This document shows, piece after piece, positions 17,734 to 27,135 of a stretch of DNA of 41,746 nt. The position numbers and the translations under genes are program-made. The stretch comes from Methanosarcina spelaei (GTDB lineage Archaea > Halobacteriota > Methanosarcinia > Methanosarcinales > Methanosarcinaceae): positions 1-41,746 of the forward strand of contig NZ_LMVP01000168.1 of assembly GCF_002287235.1 (NCBI RefSeq). Direction: 5' to 3'. How positions within the stretch are numbered: position 1 is the stretch's first letter; the number at the start of each line of letters is the position of its first letter. The notes below the pieces were generated by a model. That model saw only the letters and a list, made by a program, of their open reading frames with translations, made no database searches and had not been told where the DNA came from.

Positions 17734-18012
17734 ATGACTGAAAACTCGATCGATGAACTGGTTAACTGGGTTATCAGCGTTGATCGCCGTTTAATTCTTA
17801 TGGACTCCATGAAAAGGCATCCCTTTGTAAGGGCTTCGGATATTGCCCACGAGGCAAGCCGATCTACACAGAATATCAGCCACGCTTTAAAGGAACTTGA
17901 GAGCAGGGGTTTAATTAAGTGTTTGACTCCTGAGAAAACAACATGGAGAAAGTATACCCTGACAGAAGAGGGAAAAACAATTTTAGAAAAACTGGATGGA
18001 AAATACCTTTGA
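17734..18012 (+). CDS. Small winged-helix transcriptional regulator
   Basis: 92 residues, one winged helix-turn-helix domain. The helices are LMDSMKRHPFVRASDIAHEA and TQNISHALKELESRGLIKCL, followed by a wing (KTTWRKYTLTEEGKTILEKL). The pattern matches archaeal MarR/ArsR-like one-domain regulators; the ligand and target are unknown. No metal-binding cysteines are seen. A TTTAAATAATAT at 17673-17684 may be its TATA box. The nearest neighbour, the gamma-carbonic anhydrase homologue, is convergent, so there is no operon evidence for its target. Confidence 0.8.
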   Translation: MTENSIDELVNWVISVDRRLILMDSMKRHPFVRASDIAHEASRSTQNISHALKELESRGLIKCLTPEKTTWRKYTLTEEGKTILEKLDGKYL

Positions 18013-18326
18013 TTATTGAAATAACGGAACGTCTCTATTAACTAAATTAACCAAATGTTAATAAGATCTTTAGCTGAATGTGTTAATCGGTAATTGGAAC
18101 TATCCGAAAAATGTTGTGGCCTAATGAAAAGTGTTGTGGCCTAACGTATCTTAAAATTAACAGTACCGTATTCAGAAATGATACTGATATTACAGATCTA
18201 TAGCTTAAAATCTGTTGTAGCTTAAAATCTGTTGTAGCTTAAAATCTGTTGTAGCTTTAAAATATGTTATTATTGACTTTTCTGATTGGTTCTCAGTCAC
18301 ATTACTACTGAACTCTAAGTAATTTA
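18013..18326. other. Convergent intergenic region with short repeats
   Basis: It contains no gene. It has two copies of AAGTGTTGTGGCCTAA-like sequence (about 18109-18146) and the 17-bp array below, between the convergent regulator and carbonic anhydrase genes. Confidence 0.6.
18201..18269. repeat. 17-bp tandem array
   Basis: Three exact copies of tagcttaaaatctgttg and a fourth with an inserted T and an A substitution. It sits between two convergent gene ends. Confidence 0.85.
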
Positions 18327-18941
18327 TCATTCTGTATTTTCAAAAACCTCGGTTTTTTCGATCTTATTTTCCTGTAATATCCTTAAAGGTAGATCTTGAT
18401 TCTCAAGTTGAAGCCTTTTATATCCTTCCACCAGTTCAAGATTTGCCCTGACAACAGATTCTTTGAACTCTGCAAGGTCTGTTGTGATATCTTCAAGTGC
18501 ATTTGCCGCTCTTTGATCATTGATAACCCTTCCGTCAGGTACCATTTTGTGTGGAAGAATTTTGACTCCGCGAACAACAGCCTTGTGAAGAACCAGAGTA
18601 TCTTTTCCCAGGGAGCAGTCAAACGTCAAGGCTCCAAAACCTACAAAACAATTTTCTCCTATCTCACAGGGGCCATGTACGATGCACCCGTGTGCAAGAG
18701 ATGTGTTGTTACCTATCTCCACTTGTGAATTGTAAAGGGAATGAATTATTACATTGTCCTGAATATTACAGCCGCTTCGGATAACTATTGAAGACCCAGG
18801 TTCGTCTGCCCTAATTACGGCATTAGGGCCAACAAATACGTCTCCTTCTATAGTTACATCTCCTATTATAATCGCGGTGTCGAATATCAAGGCTTTACTG
18901 CTTATTTTTGGAAACTGTCCACTGGGGTTTGGAAACTGCAT
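18327..18941 (-). CDS. Gamma-class carbonic anhydrase homologue (CamH-like)
   Basis: 204 residues forming a left-handed beta-helix of hexapeptide repeats (IIGDVTIEGDVFVGPNAVIR). Active-site residues of the gamma class are in place: R44 and D46, Q61 and D62, and the three metal ligands H67, H84 and H89 (in VIIHSL and LAHGCIVHG). The C-terminal helix (ANLELVEGYKRLQ) also matches Cam of Methanosarcina. It has no signal peptide and lacks the acidic loop of Cam, so it resembles the cytoplasmic CamH. CO2 hydration is likely but could differ. AGGAGGA lies 9 nt before the ATG. Confidence 0.85.
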   Translation of the reverse strand: MQFPNPSGQFPKISSKALIFDTAIIIGDVTIEGDVFVGPNAVIRADEPGSSIVIRSGCNIQDNVIIHSLYNSQVEIGNNTSLAHGCIVHGPCEIGENCFVGFGALTFDCSLGKDTLVLHKAVVRGVKILPHKMVPDGRVINDQRAANALEDITTDLAEFKESVVRANLELVEGYKRLQLENQDLPLRILQENKIEKTEVFENTE

Positions 18942-19028
18942 TTTTCAAATTCCTCCTAAAGCCTGCAGTATAAGTTTATCTCTCAACTTTCCAGACTGTA
19001 GTTTCTTATTATGATAATTTATGAAAAG

Positions 19029-19037
19029 ATATTTAAA
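19029..19037 (-). promoter_or_regulatory. Candidate TATA box of the carbonic anhydrase homologue
   Basis: The minus strand reads TTTAAATAT, about 90 nt upstream of the ATG at 18941. Confidence 0.35.
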
Positions 19038-19413
19038 CATTTTTTGTTTAAACATATTTAGCTGAATGGTAGTTTACAAGAGTGCAGTTACATGTGGCTG
19101 TAGTAGGTTAACAACTAGAGAAGCAAGCTAAAAATTATACCGGAGAGTTAGTGATTGTACGCTTATCTTTGACTGCTACTTGTCCGGTGTTGTTCGGGAA
19201 GGTTCAATCTGAATTTCATAGAATAGTATAACTTATATATACATCGACACTTATTAACCAGAACAACCTGTGTAATCGTTTAAAATTGGCTCCGTAATCG
19301 AGCTGATTTATCATGACCTTAAGATACTTTAAGCTTGTCAAGCTTTTATTATCGGAATTCTTCTACATTTGAAGATCTCAGAATAACTATTGAATCTGAA
19401 CGGTGAGAACAAC
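19038..19413. other. Divergent intergenic region
   Basis: No gene is visible. A TATA-like AACTTATATATAC stretch near 19231-19243 on the plus strand could start the transcript of the DUF106-cmk pair, giving a leader of about 150 nt. Confidence 0.4.
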
Positions 19414-20034
19414 TTGGTTTCGGAGACATTAAAAAATCAAATAGACCGGTTCCTGCTAGCTCTCGGTTTTTCCCTTATGATCGGGATTATGGTTCTTGGG
19501 CAGGGTTTCAGAGAGGCTGTCGGAAAAGTCGTAGGGACTTTAATGAATCCCATACTTGCTCTGATCGGGCAGGAGAATTTCTATCTAATCCTTTTGGTAA
19601 TGGCGTCTATTACTGCTATTTACGCATCCGTTATCCAGAAATACACAATTGACTGGGACCTCATGAAGAATACCCAGGAACGCATGAAAGCTTTCCAGAA
19701 GGAATTCCGGGAGGCGCAGCTTTCCCAGAACACTTATATGCTTAAAAAACTGGAAGAACAACGCCAGGAAATGATGGAAGACCAGATGAAGATGTCCAAG
19801 CAGCAGTTCAAGCCTATGGCTTACATCAGTATCATTTCCGTTCCTCTCTTTATGTGGGCTTATTATTACATCAGTGGACACGCGAACGCCACGATGGTTT
19901 TTCCTTTTTGGGGTAAACAGTTGCTGACTTCTCATGCTTTTTTGTACTTCCAGCACTGGCTATACTGGTATTTTATTTGTTCTCTTGGAGTTAGCCAATT
20001 TATCAGAAAGGCATTGAATATCGGTGGGGTCTGA
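19414..20034 (+). CDS. DUF106/EMC3-type membrane insertase (archaeal YidC/Oxa1-like)
   Basis: 206 residues from TTG at 19414, chosen because GGTGAG lies 6 nt upstream; a TTG at 19390 lacks a site. Four hydrophobic helices are visible (about residues 12-29, 55-74, 135-153, 178-195) with a long charged coiled coil between the second and third (MKAFQKEFREAQLSQNTYML). This is the DUF106 family, archaeal homologues of YidC/Oxa1/EMC3 that help insert membrane proteins. It is close to secY and overlaps the cmk start by one base. The function is by family, not tested here. Confidence 0.87.
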   Translation: MVSETLKNQIDRFLLALGFSLMIGIMVLGQGFREAVGKVVGTLMNPILALIGQENFYLILLVMASITAIYASVIQKYTIDWDLMKNTQERMKAFQKEFREAQLSQNTYMLKKLEEQRQEMMEDQMKMSKQQFKPMAYISIISVPLFMWAYYYISGHANATMVFPFWGKQLLTSHAFLYFQHWLYWYFICSLGVSQFIRKALNIGGV

Positions 20035-20576
20035 TGCGGATAACAGTTAGCGGGCTTCCCGGAAGTGGAACGACTACCGTCTCAAGACTCCTTGCAGAAT
20101 ATTATGAATTTGAACTGATTTCCTCGGGTGAAATTTTCAGGAAGATAGCCAGGGAGAAGGGAATGAGCCTGGCAGAATTCGGGGCTATGGCCGAAAAAGA
20201 CCCTTCTATTGACCTGGCTATTGATAATAATCAGAGGGCTGTTATCCATAGTCACGAAAAGCTGATACTCGAAAGCAGGCTTGCGGGTCATATGGCTAAA
20301 GATGTCCCGAATGTACTTAAAATCTGGATAAAGGCTCCGCTACCTGCTCGGGTAAAACGAATCCTGAGGCGGGAAAAATCAATTTCTTTTGACGAAGAGC
20401 TCGAAAGAACAATTAAGCGGGAAAAATCCGAAGCCCTTCGTTATATGAGCTATTATAATATCGATATTAATGACCTCTCAGTTTACGACATCGTTATTGA
20501 TTCTGAAAAATGGAACCAGTATCAGATCCTTGACATTCTCAGGACCGCTGTTGATTCTCTTGTAGGCCCGGAATAA
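20034..20576 (+). CDS. cmk: Cytidylate kinase (archaeal type)
   Basis: 180 residues. It phosphorylates CMP and dCMP. The P-loop GLPGSGTTT (residues 7-15), the ISSGEIFRKIAREKGMSLAE segment and the LID-side arginines (RVKRILRREKSI) match archaeal Cmk. The start overlaps the upstream stop (TGATG). The DUF106-cmk-cbf5 order is widespread in euryarchaea. Confidence 0.93.
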   Translation: MRITVSGLPGSGTTTVSRLLAEYYEFELISSGEIFRKIAREKGMSLAEFGAMAEKDPSIDLAIDNNQRAVIHSHEKLILESRLAGHMAKDVPNVLKIWIKAPLPARVKRILRREKSISFDEELERTIKREKSEALRYMSYYNIDINDLSVYDIVIDSEKWNQYQILDILRTAVDSLVGPE

Positions 20577-20834
20577 CTTCCCACAAGTTCTAAAAGGCTG
20601 GATTTTTATATAAAGCGTAGAGTTTTATTTGCCAGAAGCTGATATTACTGATATACTATAGCAATTATGAGTCTTCGGCATATGATCTCTCTTAAATCTC
20701 TCTTTAATTTAAATCTCTCTTTAATTAATACTGCCCGAATTTCCTTCTTACATGCATCGCGGGAATTTCCTTAAATCGCATTTATTTTCACTTGTCATGA
20801 GTTACGGGTTACTGTATACTATCGTATCTACGTC

Positions 20835-20840
20835 TATAAA
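20835..20840 (+). promoter_or_regulatory. Candidate TATA box of cbf5
   Basis: TATAAA lies 27 nt before the cbf5 ATG, so the transcript may be nearly leaderless. An AGGAG 13 nt upstream of the ATG is too far to be an ideal ribosome-binding site. Confidence 0.4.
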
Positions 20841-20866
20841 TTCAGTTAAGGAGTTTTTGAAAAACT

Positions 20867-21883
20867 ATGTCACCTGCCGGCAAATTGCCATCAGAAGCTG
20901 AAAGAACTCTTGTCCGGAAATCCGTTGCCTGGTCAAATCCTTCTTACGGCTCTTATCCGGAAAAGCGCCCTATACTTGAGTACATCGAGAAAGGTGTTGT
21001 AAATATTGATAAGCCAAAGGGGCCGACAAGCCACGAGGTTGCAGCCTGGGTAAAAGCTATTCTGGGTGTGAATACGGCAGGGCATGCAGGCTCGCTTGAT
21101 CCCAAGGTTACAGGGCTTTTGCCAACTTTACTCGGAAAGGCTACAAAAGCGGTCCCTGCTCTGCGCCTTTCCGGAAAGGAATATGTCTGCCTTCTGAAGC
21201 TTCATAAAGAAATGCCTCAAAAACTGGTAAGGAAGGTATGTGAGGAATTTACAGGCCCTATCTACCAGATGCCTCCTATCAAATCAGCTGTCAAACGCGT
21301 TGTCAGGGTAAGGACGATCTATTACCTTGAAGTGCTTGAAATTGAAGGCAGTTTTGTGCTCTTTCGCGTAGGATGTGAAGCCGGAACTTATATCAGGAAA
21401 CTCTGCCATGACATTGGGCTTGCTCTTGGTTGTGGCGGACATATGCAGGAACTCAGGAGGACAAAAGCAGGCCCGTTTACCGAGGAGACGCTTGTCACCC
21501 TCCAGGATCTCAAAGATGCATATGTACTCTGGAAGGAAGACGGAGATGAGTCCGAAATCCGGCGGGTAGTCATGCCAATGGAAACGGCTGTATCCCACCT
21601 TCCTAAAATTATCCTGCGGGACAGTGCAGTAGATGCAGTCTGTTCAGGGGCTGCTCTGGCAGTTCCGGGCATAACAAGTCTGGATGCAAACCTTAAGAAA
21701 GGCGAACTGATAGCGTTATTTACCCTTAAAGGTGAATTCATTGCCCTTGCAAAAGCTGAATTAGGTACAGAAGAGCTCCTCAAAGCCTCGACCGGACTTG
21801 CAGCGACCTCAGTCCGGGTCATGATGGAAGCAGGAACTTATCCGAAAAGTTGGGACAAAAAAGAGTATGGTGTTAAGTCCTGA
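20867..21883 (+). CDS. cbf5: tRNA/rRNA pseudouridine synthase Cbf5 (TruB/dyskerin family)
   Basis: 338 residues. The catalytic aspartate D78 is in GHAGSLDPKVTGLLP, preceded by NIDKPKGPTSHEV. The KSAV, YIRKLCHDIG and C-terminal PUA-domain segments (GAALAVPGITSLDANLKKGE) are present. It acts in H/ACA guide ribonucleoproteins with Nop10, L7Ae and Gar1 and can make tRNA pseudouridine 55. Length normal for archaea. The tRNA-Ser gene follows about 175 nt downstream. Confidence 0.95.
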   Translation: MSPAGKLPSEAERTLVRKSVAWSNPSYGSYPEKRPILEYIEKGVVNIDKPKGPTSHEVAAWVKAILGVNTAGHAGSLDPKVTGLLPTLLGKATKAVPALRLSGKEYVCLLKLHKEMPQKLVRKVCEEFTGPIYQMPPIKSAVKRVVRVRTIYYLEVLEIEGSFVLFRVGCEAGTYIRKLCHDIGLALGCGGHMQELRRTKAGPFTEETLVTLQDLKDAYVLWKEDGDESEIRRVVMPMETAVSHLPKIILRDSAVDAVCSGAALAVPGITSLDANLKKGELIALFTLKGEFIALAKAELGTEELLKASTGLAATSVRVMMEAGTYPKSWDKKEYGVKS

Positions 21884-21923
21884 CCTATAAAACTCTTTTA
21901 GAAATCCTTCTTTTAGAATAAAG

Positions 21924-21932
21924 TTTATATAT
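21924..21932 (+). promoter_or_regulatory. Candidate promoter of tRNA-Ser
   Basis: TTTATATAT after AATAAAG. The predicted start lies about 100 nt before the tRNA, so a 5' leader would need RNase P processing. Confidence 0.5.
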
Positions 21933-22058
21933 CACTATTCCGTTATGGTATAAGTCGTGCCATAAGCTTTTTGGCAACCTTTCAAAGCAATCTTTCCAAA
22001 GGCTAGGTATAATTCACGTATAAAGATGTGGCATAAACGAGTTGTATTGAAGTTTTGT

Positions 22059-22141
22059 GCCGAGGTAGTCTAGTGGTAGGGCGCAAGCCTGGAAAGCTTG
22101 TGGGGCCTAGCCCCTCGGGAGTTCGAATCTCCCCCTCGGCG
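22059..22141 (+). tRNA. tRNA-Ser (anticodon GGA)
   Basis: The acceptor GCCGAGG pairs with CCTCGGC, with discriminator G and no encoded CCA. The anticodon stem CAAGC/GCTTG frames the loop CTGGAAA (anticodon GGA). A long variable arm (about GGGGCCTAGCCCC) makes it a class II tRNA, and the T arm is GAGTTCGAATCTC. 83 nt. Confidence 0.96.
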
Positions 22142-22180
22142 TATCTTCTTAAGCCTTTCTTGAATTATATTTATATATCT

Positions 22181-22440
22181 TTTCTAAGTTATGTTTACAA
22201 ACTTTTTCTAAATTATGTTTACAAACTTTTTCTAAATTATGTTTACAAACTTTTTCTAAATTATGTTTACAAACTTTTTCTAAATTATGTTTACAAACTT
22301 TTTCTAAATTATGTTTACAAACTTTTTCTAAATTATGTTTACAAACTTTTTCTAAATTATGTTTACAAACTTTTTCTAAATTATGTTTACAAACTTTTTC
22401 TAAATTATGTTTTCAAGTCTTTTCTAAATTATGTTTAAAT
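22181..22440. repeat. 24-bp iteron-like tandem array after tRNA-Ser
   Basis: Ten full copies and a partial eleventh of a 24-bp unit starting tttctaaattatgtttacaa and ending actt. Copies 2-9 are identical; the first and the last two vary. Each unit has a small inverted repeat, GTTT-AC-AAAC. The array starts about 40 nt after the tRNA. An ORF running through tRNA and array has no coding support. Confidence 0.92.
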
Positions 22441-22557
22441 CTGTAGATGTCTCCGATTTTGTTGCGAATATATCTTCTCATACTCAATTGTATCTTGAAT
22501 TACCAATAGTTTGAGTTCCTCCGAAAAAAGATCATAAGGAACACTTCCATTGTACAT
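22435..22557 (-). CDS. Possible small protein (40 residues)
   Basis: Minus-strand ATG at 22557 gives MYNGSVPYDLFSEELKLLVI and ends HLQI*, abutting the repeat array. It is amphipathic and not low-complexity, but it has only a distant GGAG and I recognise no family. It may be a remnant or a short real gene. Confidence 0.25.
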   Translation of the reverse strand: MYNGSVPYDLFSEELKLLVIQDTIEYEKIYSQQNRRHLQI

Positions 22558-22911
22558 GAATTGTTGAACACTTCTCCTGTAAAAAGCAGGTTAAAAGGGT
22601 CATAAATATTTGAAGTTTTGATTAAAATTAAGTAAATTCTTATTCCTTAGGCTGGTAAGCTATATTTTTTTCCTGAAACAGATTGTAAATTTGTAAAAAG
22701 AAAAGTTTCTCTATTAAAAAAGTTAGTATTTGTAGAATGAGAATCTGAATAAAAATCTTTTAAAACCATGAGTGAAATGGGATAATACAGAAATTATGAT
22801 CGAAGAAAGAAGTTAATCTGACAATGTCAAGGTAAGAAACCCAAAAATGATCGATTGATTTTCAGGCGGGAACGAGAAAAAATAAACGGAAACAAACAGG
22901 GAATATTGAAA
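22558..22911. other. AT-rich intergenic DNA before the ABC transporter
   Basis: I see no gene. The ATPase frame extends up to a TTG at 22855, but that segment (RREREKINGNKQG) does not look like ABC sequence. Confidence 0.4.
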
Positions 22912-23619
22912 ATGAAACTGATCCTGAACCATATCGTAAAAAGTTTTGATAAAAAAGAGGTTTTACGGGGTGCGAGCTTTGCCTTTGAAAAGGGGAAAAT
23001 TTATGGACTCCTCGGTAGAAACGGCTCAGGTAAAACCACACTGTTTAACTGCATCAATGAAGATTTGAAGATTGACAATGGCTCAATTCTCCTTGAAGAA
23101 AACAGAGTGAAGAGAGAACTTTGTCCAGACGATATCGGATATGTTCTATCGACGCCAGTCGTTCCGGAGTTCTTAACAGGTAGAGAGTTTTTAAAGTTCT
23201 TTCTTGACATCAACATGAAAAAGATTCCTGACATTAAGCCTATTGACGAATATTTCAACTTTGTAAAAATCGGAATGGAGGACCGCGACAGGCTTTTGAA
23301 GGACTATTCTCATGGCATGAAGAGTAAGATGCAAATGCTTGTAAGCTTCATAGCAAATCCCTGCATTCTACTTTTAGACGAGCCGCTGACCTCATTTGAC
23401 GTTGTGGTCGCCGACGAAATGAAGAGGCTATTGCGCCAAATCAAAAAAGACCATATTATTATTTTTTCTACTCATATCATGGAGCTTGCACTGGATTTAT
23501 GCGACGAGATCGTGATCCTGAGCGGCGGGGTTCTGGAAAATATGGAAAAGGATGACCTCAGCAACGAAGCTTTCAAGGATAAGATCATTCAGGCCCTCAG
23601 GAAGGATGAAAATGATTGA
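22912..23619 (+). CDS. ABC transporter ATP-binding protein
   Basis: 235 residues from ATG 22912, where the ABC fold begins (MKLILNHIVKSFDKKEVLRG). Walker A is GRNGSGKTT (35-43), the signature is YSHGMKSKMQ (132-141; divergent, like the YSKGMKQK type of ABC-2 exporters), Walker B is ILLLDEP (152-158) and the switch histidine is H188 (STHIM). The permease overlaps its end. This is likely an exporter of the drug, lipid or peptide kind; the substrate is unknown. Similar pairs are common in Firmicutes, which suggests transfer (inference). Confidence 0.9.
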   Translation: MKLILNHIVKSFDKKEVLRGASFAFEKGKIYGLLGRNGSGKTTLFNCINEDLKIDNGSILLEENRVKRELCPDDIGYVLSTPVVPEFLTGREFLKFFLDINMKKIPDIKPIDEYFNFVKIGMEDRDRLLKDYSHGMKSKMQMLVSFIANPCILLLDEPLTSFDVVVADEMKRLLRQIKKDHIIIFSTHIMELALDLCDEIVILSGGVLENMEKDDLSNEAFKDKIIQALRKDEND

Positions 23620-25180
23620 TACTTTCCTCATGTCCTTCAGGCTTAAAAACGCATACCAAACAAATGGCATTATCTATTCGCTCAAATCCATCCCTGTCAT
23701 CAAAAAGCTGCTACCGGTCTCACTCTATAGAAGTCCGGGGCTGAAAAGACTTGCCAATTTTGTCAGCATTTTATGGGAGATAATCTCGACTTTTCTGAGC
23801 AAGCTGCTTTATTTGTTTATTATGATCTTTCTTCTAAAAGACCACATGAAAAGTAGTCCTGCGAACAGCTTCATGCATATATTTTTCTTTCTTACCGTTG
23901 CTGGCGGTTTTCTCAACACGCAAATATTTGATCCCACCAGAGACAAGTATTATGCCATTTTTCTCATGCGAATGAGCGCGCGGAAGTATATGCTTTCGAA
24001 TTATTTCTATTTCCTTTTGAAAATCGTTGTCGGATTTTTGCCTTTCACGCTGCTTCTCGGACTGCTTTCCGGGATACCTATGGTTATCTGCCTTTTGATG
24101 CCGCTTTTCGTAGTTTCCGTAAAACTGGTTTTTACTGCTTTCGCGCTTCATAGCTATGTCAGAACCGGCCATGCAAAAAATGAAAATAAGTTCAATCCGG
24201 TTGCCTTGATTGGCATTGCCGCATCATTGGTTGCAGCATATCTTCTGCCGTTTCTCGGCTATGCTATCAACGGAGCTATTTTTCTTACGTTGTTTGTCAT
24301 TTCTGCTGTTATGGCTGTATTTTCCTTTTCTTATGTGCTCAAATTTCGTGAATACCGAAGTATTTGCAAGGAGCTTCTCACAGCGGACAGTTTTGTTATG
24401 AACAGAAAAGATATGGCTGCACGAGCTGTTCAAAAATCTTTGCAAACTAATATAGAAATTAAGGCAACAAGCAGCAAAAGCGGCTATCAGTATTTCAACG
24501 ACCTTTTTGTTCAGCGGCACAGTATGTTGCTTACCAAATCGGCCAAATATATCACCTTAATTTCTCTTACGGTGCTTGCGTTTTCCATAACGGCCTGTTT
24601 TCTTATCCACGAGGCAAAACCGGTAATAAACGGGATGATGCTGACTTTTTTGCCTTATTTTCTGTTTGTCATGTATTTTATTAATCGCGGCAAGGTTATC
24701 ACCCAAGCCATGTTCATGAACTGTGACCACAGTATGCTTACCTACAGGTTTTACAGGCAGCCACGTGCAATTTTGTTTCTCTTTACGGAACGGCTGAAAT
24801 CCATTATATGGATAAATTTAATGCCCGCTTCGGTACTTGCATTCGGGCTGCCGCTTCTGTTATGGCTTACAGGCGGAACGGACAATGTACTGAATTATGT
24901 GTTACTGTTTGTTTCCATTGTCGCTATGTCGGTATTTTTTTCGGTGCACAATATGGTGTTATATTATCTTTTGCAGCCTTACAATATCGGTCTCGAAATA
25001 AAAAATGGTACTTTTTCCATTCTCAATTCCTTTACTTATTTCGTTTGTTATTTTGCCATTGGTAAGAAGGTCCCGACTCTGATTTTCGGCACGTTGATTT
25101 CAGTATTTTGCATTGTATATATCGCCGTTGCCTTGATTCTTGCATATAGGCTTGCACCGAAGACATTTAAGCTGCGGTAA
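23612..25180 (+). CDS. ABC transporter permease, multi-pass
   Basis: 522 residues; the ATG at 23612 lies 6 nt after GGAAGG and overlaps the ATPase end by 8 nt. Roughly a dozen hydrophobic helices fall in two groups around a soluble stretch (KDMAARAVQKSLQTNIEIKA, near residue 270). It has no large extracellular domain and no peptidase domain. It should form the membrane part of the exporter with the ATPase upstream. I cannot name the substrate. The gene ends close to an intrinsic-type terminator. Confidence 0.85.
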   Translation: MIDTFLMSFRLKNAYQTNGIIYSLKSIPVIKKLLPVSLYRSPGLKRLANFVSILWEIISTFLSKLLYLFIMIFLLKDHMKSSPANSFMHIFFFLTVAGGFLNTQIFDPTRDKYYAIFLMRMSARKYMLSNYFYFLLKIVVGFLPFTLLLGLLSGIPMVICLLMPLFVVSVKLVFTAFALHSYVRTGHAKNENKFNPVALIGIAASLVAAYLLPFLGYAINGAIFLTLFVISAVMAVFSFSYVLKFREYRSICKELLTADSFVMNRKDMAARAVQKSLQTNIEIKATSSKSGYQYFNDLFVQRHSMLLTKSAKYITLISLTVLAFSITACFLIHEAKPVINGMMLTFLPYFLFVMYFINRGKVITQAMFMNCDHSMLTYRFYRQPRAILFLFTERLKSIIWINLMPASVLAFGLPLLLWLTGGTDNVLNYVLLFVSIVAMSVFFSVHNMVLYYLLQPYNIGLEIKNGTFSILNSFTYFVCYFAIGKKVPTLIFGTLISVFCIVYIAVALILAYRLAPKTFKLR

Positions 25181-25200
25181 TAACGGTTTTATGTAAACTA

Positions 25201-25234
25201 AAAAAGAGGACAGATACTGAATCGCCCTCTTTTT
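25201..25234 (+). terminator. Rho-independent-like terminator after the ABC transporter
   Basis: aaaaagagg (25201-25209) pairs with cctcttttt (25226-25234) around a 16-nt loop, with more T downstream. A GC-based stem with a T tail right after the operon is more bacterial than archaeal in style. Confidence 0.65.
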
Positions 25235-25380
25235 ATTTCTTCGAAATTAGGTTGATGCTGGTGGAGGATACTTTTCGACTTTTTACAGCAGGCCTGATAT
25301 CAAGCCACGGCCAGCATAACTGTTATCAACTTTCAGTCCTTCGGAACATCCGCTTTCAGTTGGGTCTAAGCGCAGATATC
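25235..25380. other. Upstream region of the rps13 operon
   Basis: No gene is visible. It holds short palindromes (tgatatca at about 25292) and GC-rich patches that may fold, directly upstream of the promoter. Confidence 0.35.
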
Positions 25381-25389
25381 CTTATATAC
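25381..25389 (+). promoter_or_regulatory. Candidate promoter of the rps13-rps4-rps11-rpoD operon
   Basis: CTTATATAC, with an expected start near 25412 and a leader of about 120 nt before rps13. Confidence 0.5.
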
Positions 25390-25445
25390 TGGTAACTGCA
25401 TGTAAATGAATTCATCAGTATGTGCTGTAAAGAAGCTCCTTTTGA

Positions 25446-25991
<546 letters not shown>

Positions 25992-26013
25992 TTTTCCGGT
26001 CAGGTGATTTTAA

Positions 26014-27050
<1,037 letters not shown>

Positions 27051-27135
27051 GAGAATTCTTCAGAGAATTTCTTCCGAAATTCTCCTAAAACTCTCTTTTT
27101 CAATGTTATCAAAAATATAAGGGAAATTAAGGAAT

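Noticed and set aside
22055-22438. Plus-strand 127-codon ORF with YVYKLFLN repeats
   Set aside because: It begins in the tRNA-Ser gene and is held open only by the 24-bp array (a multiple of three).
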